Source: Sedimentitalea sp042687825 (lineage in GTDB: Bacteria > Pseudomonadota > Alphaproteobacteria > Rhodobacterales > Rhodobacteraceae). From it: DNA of 13,368 bases. The stretch covers positions 1 to 13,368 of the forward strand of contig NZ_JBHUQE010000037.1 in assembly GCF_042687825.1 (NCBI RefSeq). The letters run 5' to 3'. Shown here one piece after another: positions 7,010 to 13,347 of the stretch (position 1 is the first letter of the stretch; every line of letters starts with the position of its first letter). The notes under the pieces are model-generated. The model ran no database searches. It had not been told where the DNA came from and worked only from the letters and a program-made list of their open reading frames with translations. A program made the translations under genes and the position numbers.

Positions 7010-8275
7010 TCACAGCCACTCGGGGATGGTATCGCGATTTATCATTTCGTCAAAGGTCGGGCGCGGACGGATGACCGCAAATTGATCGCCGTTCACCAGC
7101 ACCTCGGGAATCAGCGGCCGGGTGTTGTATTCGCTGGCCATCACCGCGCCATAGGCACCGGCGCTGCGAAAGGCGATCAGATCGCCGGCGAAGAGCGGTA
7201 CCATGCTGCGCTGTTTGGCAAAGGTGTCACCGCTTTCACAGACCGGGCCGACAATGTCATAGGGGTGCTGTTCGGTGCCGGGCGTGGGCTCGATCACCGG
7301 GATGATATCGTGATGCGCGTCATACATGGCGGGACGGATCAGATCGTTCATCGCCCCGTCGATGATCAGAAAGTCGCGCCCTTCGCCGGATTTCACATAG
7401 ATGACCCGCGCCACCATGATCCCGGCATTGCCGGCGATCAACCGACCCGGCTCGATTTCGATCTCACAGCCCAGATGCCCGACCGTGCGCTGGATCATCG
7501 CGCCGTAATCCAGCGGCAGCGGCGGCGCGCTGTTGGACCGTTCATATGGGATGCCCAGGCCACCGCCCAGATCCAGACGGCGGATGTCATGGCCATCGGC
7601 CCGCAGGATCGCGGTCAGTTCCGCCACCTTGGTATAGGCTAGTTCGAACGGCGCCAGATCGGTCAGCTGGCTGCCGATATGCACGTCGATACCGACAACT
7701 TCGATCGCCTCCATCTCGGCCGCCTGGCGATAGACCTCGCGGGCGCGGGAAATCGGAATACCGAACTTGTTCTCGGATTTGCCGGTGGCGATCTTGGCAT
7801 GGGTTTTGGCGTCGACATCCGGATTGACCCGGATGGTGACCGGCGCCACCTTGCCCATGGATTTTGCCACCGCATTCAGGGCGACCATTTCCGGTTCGGA
7901 TTCCAGGTTGAACTGGCGGATGCCGCCTTCCAGCGCGGTGCGAATCTCTTCGGCTGTCTTGCCAACCCCGGAAAACACGATCTTGTCCCCCGGCACGCCG
8001 GCGGCCCGGGCACGCAGGTATTCGCCCATCGATACGACATCCATCCCGGCCCCGGCCTGTGCCAGCGTCATCAGGATCGCCTGGTTGCTGGCCGCCTTCA
8101 TGGCATAGCAGACAAGATGATCCATGCCCGCCAGCGCTTCGTCGAACAGCTTGTAATGGCGCAGCAGCGTGGCGGTGGAATACAGGTAAAAGGGGGTGCC
8201 GACACGGGCGGCAATATCGGTTACCGGTACGTCTTCGGCATAAAGACTGCCGTTCTGATACATAAAATGGTCCAT
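7010..8275 (-). CDS. lysA: Diaminopimelate decarboxylase
   Basis: A 421-residue PLP enzyme (fold-type III) that decarboxylates meso-diaminopimelate to L-lysine, the last step of lysine synthesis; its substrate is also a peptidoglycan building block. The PLP-binding lysine is K60 in CYAMKAASNQ. HIGSQ lies at 199-203 and the phosphate-binding loop LGGGLGIPY at 236-244. EPGRLI lies at 275-280, and the active-site cysteine from the partner subunit is C346 in GPVCESGD. The C-terminal SAGAYGAVMASEYN (371-384) is also typical. ATG at 8275 gives the family-like MDHF start, but no clear ribosome binding site precedes it, so translation may depend on coupling. The length is normal. The upstream neighbour is a decayed gene, then the lipoprotein and argH. 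Confidence 0.95.
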   Translation of the reverse strand: MDHFMYQNGSLYAEDVPVTDIAARVGTPFYLYSTATLLRHYKLFDEALAGMDHLVCYAMKAASNQAILMTLAQAGAGMDVVSMGEYLRARAAGVPGDKIVFSGVGKTAEEIRTALEGGIRQFNLESEPEMVALNAVAKSMGKVAPVTIRVNPDVDAKTHAKIATGKSENKFGIPISRAREVYRQAAEMEAIEVVGIDVHIGSQLTDLAPFELAYTKVAELTAILRADGHDIRRLDLGGGLGIPYERSNSAPPLPLDYGAMIQRTVGHLGCEIEIEPGRLIAGNAGIMVARVIYVKSGEGRDFLIIDGAMNDLIRPAMYDAHHDIIPVIEPTPGTEQHPYDIVGPVCESGDTFAKQRSMVPLFAGDLIAFRSAGAYGAVMASEYNTRPLIPEVLVNGDQFAVIRPRPTFDEMINRDTIPEWL

Positions 8276-8307
8276 GTCGCGCGATTAGACCGAAAGTCCC
8301 GGCCAGA

Positions 8308-8667
8308 TCAAACAGAATCGCCGGATCGCGGCGACGTTGCCGCCTGCGTCCGATCGCGTGGCCAGCTGCGTAGGAACAGGTACCCAGGCAAACCGCAGTT
8401 GATACCGATACCAAATGTCGCGGATTCGGCCAACAACCAGATCCAGTTGCGCCGCGCCGTGACCTCGGCAAGAACGAACACTGCCAATGCGATGGCCGAG
8501 ATTGTCGGGTCCCGGACCAGCGCGCTGCTGGCGGCATTGGCGTGTCAGGCGGTAATCAGGGCTGGTAGGTCGATGCCGTTCGCGCCGAACCACACCAGAA
8601 GATGCGCCATCGGATGTACTGCGCCCCAGATCGCCAGCCCCGGATGGATTAGGCGCAAGGGCGGCAA
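8308..8667 (-). pseudogene. DUF2834-like membrane protein gene interrupted by one in-frame TGA
   Basis: One frame continues for 120 codons between the lipoprotein gene and lysA, broken only by TGA at 8547-8545 (codon 41). It reads LAIWGAVHPMAHLLVWFGAN before the stop and HANAASSALVRDPTISAIAL after it, then ATFGIGINCGLPGYLFLRSW and a normal stop at 8310-8308. From memory this resembles small two-to-three-helix DUF2834 proteins, where Trp (TGG) would be expected at the stop and WDLTI-like residues where RDPTI is read here. The frame opens with TTG three bases after the lipoprotein stop. One nonsense change plus odd substitutions (Trp to Arg, Leu to Pro) in an otherwise preserved frame suggest recent inactivation or a base error. 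The function of DUF2834 is unknown. Confidence 0.6.
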
Positions 8668-8670
8668 CGA

Positions 8671-8850
8671 TCAGAACCCCAGATAGACCGACAGCGGCCC
8701 CTGTTGCAGCCCGACGCCGCCATAGGTGTTCACGCCGCTCGACCCGACCCCCACCGCGACATTCATCGAGGGCTGAACCGGCTCGCCATCGGCGCCACAT
8801 CCGGCCAGCCCCAGGACTGTAGCGACGCTCAACACTGTCATTCGGATCAT
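8671..8850 (-). CDS. Small lipoprotein between argH and lysA (positional counterpart of LptM)
   Basis: A 59-residue predicted lipoprotein. Its signal peptide MIRMTVLSVATVLG is followed by the lipobox LAGC, with lipidated Cys18. The mature part begins CGADGEPVQP and then becomes Gly/Val/Ser-rich (NVAVGVGSSGVNTYGGVGL). ATG at 8850 overlaps the argH stop by four bases (ATGA), a strong sign of translational coupling; a longer start inside argH is unlikely. In many alphaproteobacteria a short lipoprotein occupies this place, often an LptM-like protein with a GCGxKGPLxxP start. The CGxxGxPxxP pattern here is reminiscent, but the rest is not, so LptM function in LPS-translocon maturation is only a suggestion. 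It should be anchored in the outer or inner membrane. Confidence 0.78.
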   Translation of the reverse strand: MIRMTVLSVATVLGLAGCGADGEPVQPSMNVAVGVGSSGVNTYGGVGLQQGPLSVYLGF

Positions 8851-10238
8851 GCCAGCCTCTCTTTCCACCTCATGATCTGCGCCCGCACCTGCGCCGGTGC
8901 GGTTCCACCATAAGACATGCGCGAGTTTACCGAATTTTCAACGCCCAGAACACCAAAGACATCCTGGGTAATATCGCCATGAACCGATTGCATGTCCGCA
9001 AGCCCCAGATCGGGCAGGTCGCAGCCGCGTTTTTCCGCCATCGCCACCAGGGCGCCGGTGACGTGATGCGCCTCGCGGAACGGCAGGCCCGGAACCCGCA
9101 CCAGCCAGTCGGCCAGATCGGTGGCGGTGGAAAAGCCGCTGCCCGCCGCCGCCGCCAGCGCCGCCTGGTTGGCGGTCATGTCGCGCACCATGCCCTCCAT
9201 CGCCGCCAGCGCCAGCATCCAGTTGTCGGCGGCATCAAAGACCTGTTCCTTGTCCTCCTGCATGTCCTTGGAATAGGCCAAGGGCAGGCCTTTCATCACC
9301 ATCATCAGCGCCGTGTTGGCGCCGAAGATCCGCCCCACCTTGGCGCGAATCAGCTCGGCGGCATCCGGGTTCTTTTTCTGCGGCATGATGCTGGAGCCGG
9401 TCGAGAACCGGTCGGACAGGGTGACGAACCGGAACTGAGCCGAGGACCAGATCACCAGTTCCTCGGCCATGCGGCTCAGATGCATGGCGCAGATCGACGC
9501 CACCGACAGGAACTCCAGCGCAAAATCCCGGTCGCTGACCGCATCCAGCGAATTGGCGGCAGGGCGGTCAAAGCCCAGCGCTGTGGCCGTCATGTCGCGG
9601 TCGATCGGAAAGGACGTACCGGCCAGCGCGGCGGCCCCCAGCGGGCATTCGTTCATCCGCGCCCGGGCATCGCGCACCCGCGACAGATCGCGACCAAACA
9701 TCTCGACATAGGCCATCATGTGGTGGCCCCAGGTCACCGGCTGCGCCGTCTGCAGATGGGTAAAGCCGGGCATCACCCAGTTCGCCCCGGCCTCGGCCTG
9801 GCCCAGCAGCGCGCGCATCAGCGCCAGCAGGCCGGTTTCGGCGGCATCCAGTTGATCGCGCACCCACAGCTTGAAATCGGTGGCCACCTGGTCGTTGCGC
9901 GACCGCCCCGTGTGCAACCGGCCCGCCGGTTCGCCGATGATCTCTTTCAGACGCGCCTCGACATTCATGTGAATGTCCTCGAGCGCCGCGGAAAACGCAA
10001 AGCTTCCGCCCTCGATCTCTGACAATACGGTGAGCAGCCCTTTCCCTATCGCTTCGGCATCGCTATCGCTGATGACACCCACTGCGGCCAGCATCGCCGC
10101 ATGGGCCCGCGAGCCTGAGATATCCTGCGCGGCCATGCGCTGATCGTATGCGATCGAGGCATTGATCGCCTCCATGATCGCATCCGGACCGGCAGCAAAA
10201 CGGCCGCCCCACATCTGGTTCGAGGATTGATCTGCCAT
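8847..10238 (-). CDS. argH: Argininosuccinate lyase
   Basis: A 463-residue enzyme of the fumarase/aspartase superfamily that splits argininosuccinate into arginine and fumarate, the last step of arginine synthesis. It is a cytoplasmic homotetramer. Motifs visible: MWGGRF (9-14), DIHMNVE (88-94), HTGRSRNDQVATD (109-121), the TH catalytic region GFTHLQTAQP (158-167), and the superfamily signature GSSIMPQKKNPD (281-292) with its mobile serine loop. ATG at 10238 is preceded by AAGGGG about seven bases upstream. It is the first gene of the minus-strand block leading to the lipoprotein, lysA and the TIGR02302-like gene. Its start codon is only 22 bp from that of the divergent tlpA-like gene. Length and residues are normal. 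Confidence 0.95.
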   Translation of the reverse strand: MADQSSNQMWGGRFAAGPDAIMEAINASIAYDQRMAAQDISGSRAHAAMLAAVGVISDSDAEAIGKGLLTVLSEIEGGSFAFSAALEDIHMNVEARLKEIIGEPAGRLHTGRSRNDQVATDFKLWVRDQLDAAETGLLALMRALLGQAEAGANWVMPGFTHLQTAQPVTWGHHMMAYVEMFGRDLSRVRDARARMNECPLGAAALAGTSFPIDRDMTATALGFDRPAANSLDAVSDRDFALEFLSVASICAMHLSRMAEELVIWSSAQFRFVTLSDRFSTGSSIMPQKKNPDAAELIRAKVGRIFGANTALMMVMKGLPLAYSKDMQEDKEQVFDAADNWMLALAAMEGMVRDMTANQAALAAAAGSGFSTATDLADWLVRVPGLPFREAHHVTGALVAMAEKRGCDLPDLGLADMQSVHGDITQDVFGVLGVENSVNSRMSYGGTAPAQVRAQIMRWKERLA

Positions 10239-10260
10239 GTCGTGCCCCTTTGGAGGTAAA

Positions 10261-10818
10261 ATGCGCCTGTTTCGTTCCGCTCTCCTTTATCTAGCCCTGT
10301 GTCTGGGTGCAAATGGCGCTGCCGCCGCCGATGTCGCGCAGCTGGCCGCGCTGCGCACCGGCGACATGAAAAAGCTGGTGTTTCACGACGCGCCGAAACC
10401 GGCCAGCAAGGCGTCCTTCGACCTGGCGGATGGCGCCGGAACCGGGACCCTTGCGGATTATCGGGGAAAATATGTTCTGCTGAATTTCTGGGCCACCTGG
10501 TGCGCGCCCTGCCGCAAGGAGATGCCGATGCTTTCCGCATTGCAGGCCGAATTCGGCGGCGACGGGTTCCAAGTCGTCACCCTGGCCACCGGGCGCAATT
10601 CGCCGGTCGGCATCCAGCGATTCTTTGACGAGATCGGTATCGACAATCTACCGCGTCATCAGGATCCGAAACAGACGGTGGCGCGGGACATGGCGGTCCT
10701 GGGGCTGCCGATCACGGTGATTCTGAACCCGGAGGGCCAGGAAATCGCCCGGTTACGGGGAGATGCCGACTGGAATTCCCGCAGCGCAAAGGAAATCGTC
10801 AGGGCATTGTTGGACTAG
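10261..10818 (+). CDS. TlpA-family thiol:disulfide oxidoreductase
   Basis: A 185-residue thioredoxin-fold protein, probably periplasmic. The N-terminus is a Sec signal-like peptide (MRLFRSALLYLALCLGANGA, cleavage near AAA at 21-23). The thioredoxin domain follows from about residue 50. Its redox motif is WCAPC (Cys81 and Cys84) in NFWATWCAPCRKEMP, and the cis-proline is Pro150 in GLPITVI. Such proteins reduce or exchange disulfides, for example in cytochrome c maturation or copper delivery; the partner is unknown here. ATG at 10261 is set by GGAGG at 10252-10256, so an in-frame ATG eight codons earlier is rejected. It is divergent from argH, an arrangement I recall from other alphaproteobacteria. 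The family is confident, the substrate is not. Confidence 0.88.
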   Translation: MRLFRSALLYLALCLGANGAAAADVAQLAALRTGDMKKLVFHDAPKPASKASFDLADGAGTGTLADYRGKYVLLNFWATWCAPCRKEMPMLSALQAEFGGDGFQVVTLATGRNSPVGIQRFFDEIGIDNLPRHQDPKQTVARDMAVLGLPITVILNPEGQEIARLRGDADWNSRSAKEIVRALLD

Positions 10819-10840
10819 ACCGCCGGGCTGTCCGGGGGTC
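10818..10840 (+). terminator. Hairpin at the tlpA-like stop codon, possible terminator
   Basis: GACC-G-CCGG, a five-base loop, then CCGG-G-GGTC form two 4-bp stems around one mismatch, starting at the last base of the stop codon. No T-run follows, so Rho-independent termination is uncertain. Confidence 0.3.
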
Positions 10841-10881
10841 GCAGCAGACCGCCACCACACCGGAACCCCAGGCCCTGCACT

Positions 10882-11249
10882 TATCGTGTTCATATCGCCC
10901 GGAACTTTGCCGTCTTTCGTTTTCAGGGCGCAGCGCGCGCCATGGATATCCTGCAGATGGCCGGTCGCGACGGCGGTGGATTTCAACACCAAAACGGCGA
11001 TCAGCCTGGCCGGACTGCCTGGCGCCTTGCACGTGCGCGGCCGCCGCCGCAAAAAGCTGGCCATGCTGGCGCCCGATCCCCCGGGTTCAGGTCGCGGCAC
11101 GGCTCTTTGCCCGGTATATGACGGCAAAGACCTCTCTGCAGGCCAGCATATTTGAGACCGAGACCGACGCTATGGCGTTTCTCGGCCAGAGCGCGCCGGT
11201 GCCCGCAGACCCCTGTCCCGACGGCTGTCCCGACGGCGCCGGGCCATGA
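10882..11249 (+). pseudogene. Frameshifted remnant of a small protein of about 110-120 residues
   Basis: The 550 bp between the tlpA-like and DUF3955-like genes hold no intact gene but do hold three protein-like segments in successive frames. First, from 10882, YRVHIARNFAVFRFQGAARA then MDILQMAGR. Second, from about 10976, VDFNTKTAISLAGLPGALHV then RGRRRKKLAMLAPDP. Third, from about 11082, RVQVAARLFARYMTAKTSLQ then ASIFETETDAMAFLGQ, ending at TGA 11247-11249. Dropping one C from the run of five at 11078-11082 joins segments two and three as APDPRVQVAARLF; one extra base near 10970-10978 separates segments one and two. No start codon is visible for the first segment. The joined protein looks like a small soluble alpha/beta domain, perhaps SpoIIAA/STAS-like, but this family call is weak. 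It is either a decayed gene or an assembly with indels. Confidence 0.5.
11213..11236 (+). repeat. Perfect 12-bp tandem duplication
   Basis: CTGTCCCGACGG occurs twice in a row (11213-11224 and 11225-11236) inside the tail of the frameshifted remnant. Read in the third segment's frame it encodes CPDGCPDG. It is probably a replication-slippage duplication in sequence under little constraint. Confidence 0.8.
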
Positions 11250-11371
11250 AGTGCATCGCGGCCCGCGACGATGACCTTGCGTCACCGGACTTGCACGGAC
11301 CGGGGTCGGGCCCCATATCGCTCCGCAAGGTGTTTTAAGTTCTGTTTTCAGTTGGTTCGACGAGGCCCCCC

Positions 11372-11584
11372 ATGATAAATTTCACAACTCTGGTCTTTCT
11401 CATCATCGGCATCTCAGGGGTCGGCTGCGCCCTGCTCTTCTCCGCCATCGGTGCGACGGTCGACTCGGCCGGCATGCTGCACGAACCCTTCTTTCTGATC
11501 CCCGTGGGCTATGCGTTGATGCTCATCGGCGTGGTGGGCAGCATTTTCAGTTTTCTGTTGTCCCTGCGCCGCCGAATCCGCTGA
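11372..11584 (+). CDS. Small two-helix membrane protein, DUF3955-like
   Basis: A 70-residue protein with two predicted membrane helices (about 5-27 and 42-65) joined by a short loop, ending in a basic cytoplasmic tail (RRRIR). The loop pattern IGATVDSAGMLHEPFFLIPVGY matches what I recall of DUF3955 proteins, where a Gly/Ser-x-VD-x-x-G-x-LHEPFFLIP core is conserved. The function of that family is unknown. The ATG at 11372 has GAGG six bases upstream (11362-11365). It stands alone downstream of the gene remnant and converges on tag with a 16-bp gap. The length is normal for such a protein. The coding call is fairly confident, the family call moderate. Confidence 0.7.
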   Translation: MINFTTLVFLIIGISGVGCALLFSAIGATVDSAGMLHEPFFLIPVGYALMLIGVVGSIFSFLLSLRRRIR

Positions 11585-11585
11585 T

Positions 11586-11615
11586 CCGCACCGGCCAGGC
11601 TCAGCCGGTTTGCGG
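11586..11615. terminator. Possible bidirectional terminator hairpin between convergent genes
   Basis: CCGCACCGGC (11586-11595) pairs with GCCGGTTTGCGG (11604-11615) with two bulged T bases and an 8-base loop. It lies between the stops of the DUF3955-like gene and tag and runs into the last codons of tag. There is no T-run. Confidence 0.35.
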
Positions 11616-12185
11616 ACCAGGCAACAGGCGTGCAAGCTCGGCATGACGCGGGCAGTCGGTCACATGATCGTTGACCATGCCGACCGCCTGCATGAACGCA
11701 TAGACGATGGTTGGCCCGCAAAACCGGAACCCGGCCTTTTTCAGATCCTTTGAAATTTGCGTCGACAAAGGCGTGGCGGCCGGCACCTCATCCAGACTGG
11801 CCCAGGCGTTTTGCAGCGGCCGCCCCCCGACATAGTCCCACAGGAACCTATCAAAGCCTTGATCCCGTTCGATCCGTTGCCAGGCGCGCGCATTGCCGAT
11901 CGTGGCCGCGATCTTGCCGCGATGCCGGACGATGCCGGGATTGTCCAGCAGGCGCAGAATATCGGACTCGCCCCAACCGGCGATCACATCGGGGTCGAAT
12001 CCGTGAAAGGCGGCGCGAAAATTATCTCGCTTTTTCAGTATCGTGATCCAGCTTAGCCCGGCCTGAAAGCCATCCAGGATCAGCTTCTCCCACAGCGCCC
12101 GGCTGTCATATTCCGGCACACCCCATTCAGTGTCATGATATTCCACATAAATCTGGTCCTGCCCGACCCAGCCGCACCGTTGCAT
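11601..12185 (-). CDS. tag: DNA-3-methyladenine glycosylase I
   Basis: A 194-residue base-excision repair enzyme that removes 3-methyladenine from alkylated DNA. The N-terminus MQRCGWVGQDQIYVEYHDTE lines up with E. coli Tag. The zinc-site ligands are present as Cys4, His17, His174 and Cys178, the last two in VNDHVTDCPRH. Conserved blocks EWGVPEYDS, QAGLSWITILKKRDNFR (41-57) and GIVRHRGKIAATIGNARA (84-101) are intact. Position 38 is Asp where E. coli has the base-recognising Glu38; I believe this variant is common in alphaproteobacteria. ATG at 12185 is preferred over a start 16 codons upstream because GGAG lies six bases before it and the zinc cysteine then falls at position 4. It is a single gene, convergent with the DUF3955-like gene and divergent from the EAL gene. 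Confidence 0.93.
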   Translation of the reverse strand: MQRCGWVGQDQIYVEYHDTEWGVPEYDSRALWEKLILDGFQAGLSWITILKKRDNFRAAFHGFDPDVIAGWGESDILRLLDNPGIVRHRGKIAATIGNARAWQRIERDQGFDRFLWDYVGGRPLQNAWASLDEVPAATPLSTQISKDLKKAGFRFCGPTIVYAFMQAVGMVNDHVTDCPRHAELARLLPGPQTG

Positions 12186-12242
12186 CCATATCTCCCAGCG
12201 ATTTGTCTCGGATTTGCCGCAAAACCGCGTCAAATGCGAGCT

Positions 12243-12257
12243 TTAAGGCAGGGTTCA
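12243..12257 (+). promoter_or_regulatory. CtrA-like site (TTAA-N7-TTCA) upstream of the EAL gene
   Basis: TTAA (12243-12246), seven bases, then TTCA (12254-12257) matches the CtrA full site TTAA-N7-TTAA at seven of eight positions, within the 146-bp divergent tag/EAL region. CtrA controls motility and c-di-GMP genes in Rhodobacterales. One such match could be chance. Confidence 0.25.
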
Positions 12258-12331
12258 CCAACACGCTTCAGGTTTTCCAGCGCGATCCCATCGCGGATTG
12301 CAGACCGGATCAGGCCGCAAGCGGAGACCCC

Positions 12332-13171
12332 ATGCTGACACGCAGGAAAATGTATGCCGATGTGCCCCAGGGCGAATACAGCCCTCTCGAAGCCGCTGTT
12401 GGCGGTCGGGATGCCAGCACGCTTGAGATCGTGGAACAGGCCGTGCGACACAAACAAACCATGTTGGCCTATCAGCCGGTCATGCAGGCGCAACCGCCGC
12501 ACCAAACCGCGTTCTACGAGGGGCTGATCCGCATTCTGGACGACACCGGCAGGGTGATCCCCGCACGCGAATTCATTCACACGGTGGAAAACACCGAAAT
12601 CGGCCGCGAGATCGACTGTATCGCGCTGGAAACCGGGCTGCGCACGCTGGCCAGCAACCCGTCGGTGCGTCTGTCGCTGAACATGTCGGCCCGGTCCATC
12701 GGCTACAAGCGCTGGATGCGGGTGCTGGACCGCCATCTCGGCAAGGACGCGACTCTGGGCGAACGGCTGATGCTGGAGATCTCCGAAGCCTCCGCCATGA
12801 CCGTCCCGGAACTGGTGATCGACTTCATGGATCGCCTTCAGGATCGCAGCGTCGGCTTTGCGCTGGACGAATTCGGCGGCGGGATGACCGCGTTCCGGTA
12901 TCTCAAGGATTTCTTCTTTGACGCCGTCAAGATCGACGGCCAGTTCGTGCGCGGGGTGCATGCGAATCCCGACAATCAGACCGTGGTCCGCGCCCTGGTC
13001 GCGGTGGCCCAGCAGTTCGACATGCTGATCATCGCCAATTCGGTGCAATGCGTTGAGGACGCGGAATTCCTGGTCGATGCCGGGGTCGACTGCCTGCAGG
13101 GCTATGCCTTTGGCGCGCCCACCGTGCGCCCCCCCTGGATTCCCGAGGCCAAGACCGGCACCGCGCCCTAG
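12332..13171 (+). CDS. Stand-alone EAL-domain protein, probably catalytically inactive
   Basis: A 279-residue cytoplasmic protein consisting almost entirely of an EAL domain (about 32-265), without GGDEF, PAS or membrane segments. EAL domains hydrolyse or bind cyclic di-GMP. Visible counterparts of the motifs are YEGL at 62-65 (EAL), Asn117 in LSLNMS, Glu149 in LEISE, Asp179-Glu180 in ALDEFGGG, Lys200 in VKIDGQFV and Gln256 in LQGYAFG. Key positions have changed: the usual DD is DE (Glu180), and the catalytic AEGVE/AEFVE-type motif is ANSVQ (235-239), losing both acidic residues. It is therefore more likely a c-di-GMP binder or degenerate regulator than a phosphodiesterase. ATG at 12332 is set by GGAG six bases upstream (12322-12325); an earlier in-frame ATG at 12203 is rejected. 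Confidence 0.85.
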   Translation: MLTRRKMYADVPQGEYSPLEAAVGGRDASTLEIVEQAVRHKQTMLAYQPVMQAQPPHQTAFYEGLIRILDDTGRVIPAREFIHTVENTEIGREIDCIALETGLRTLASNPSVRLSLNMSARSIGYKRWMRVLDRHLGKDATLGERLMLEISEASAMTVPELVIDFMDRLQDRSVGFALDEFGGGMTAFRYLKDFFFDAVKIDGQFVRGVHANPDNQTVVRALVAVAQQFDMLIIANSVQCVEDAEFLVDAGVDCLQGYAFGAPTVRPPWIPEAKTGTAP

Positions 13172-13347
13172 ACGTCCGGCCAACCGCGACGGAGATCTGT
13201 CGACCCGGTTCTCTCCCCGTTGCCGCTCCAGCGCCATTCCTCTATGCAAGTCTGCGGGGAGCACAAGATTCTCGGGTGTGTACTGTCTGCACATGCGCGG
13301 GATCCGCCTGCCCTTTGAAACCGCAAAGTTGCAAGGGAATTTCACAC

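Noticed and set aside
8285..8800. Minus-strand open frame of 171 codons across the lipoprotein and DUF2834-like region
   Set aside because: It is a different frame from both supported genes and is Arg/Gly-rich without domain features; the alternative frame reads as a membrane protein.
8979..10022. Plus-strand open frame of 347 codons opposite argH
   Set aside because: His/Arg/Gln-rich composition and full overlap with a clear argH make it an antisense artefact.
13213..13261. Inverted repeat CTCCCCG / CGGGGAG downstream of the EAL gene
   Set aside because: The arms are perfect but about 35 bases apart with no T-run, so a terminator is not well supported.
13313..13328. CTTTG-N6-CAAAG palindrome before the thiolase-like start, considered as an operator
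   Set aside because: Short, it matches no regulator site I know with confidence, and chance occurrence is likely.
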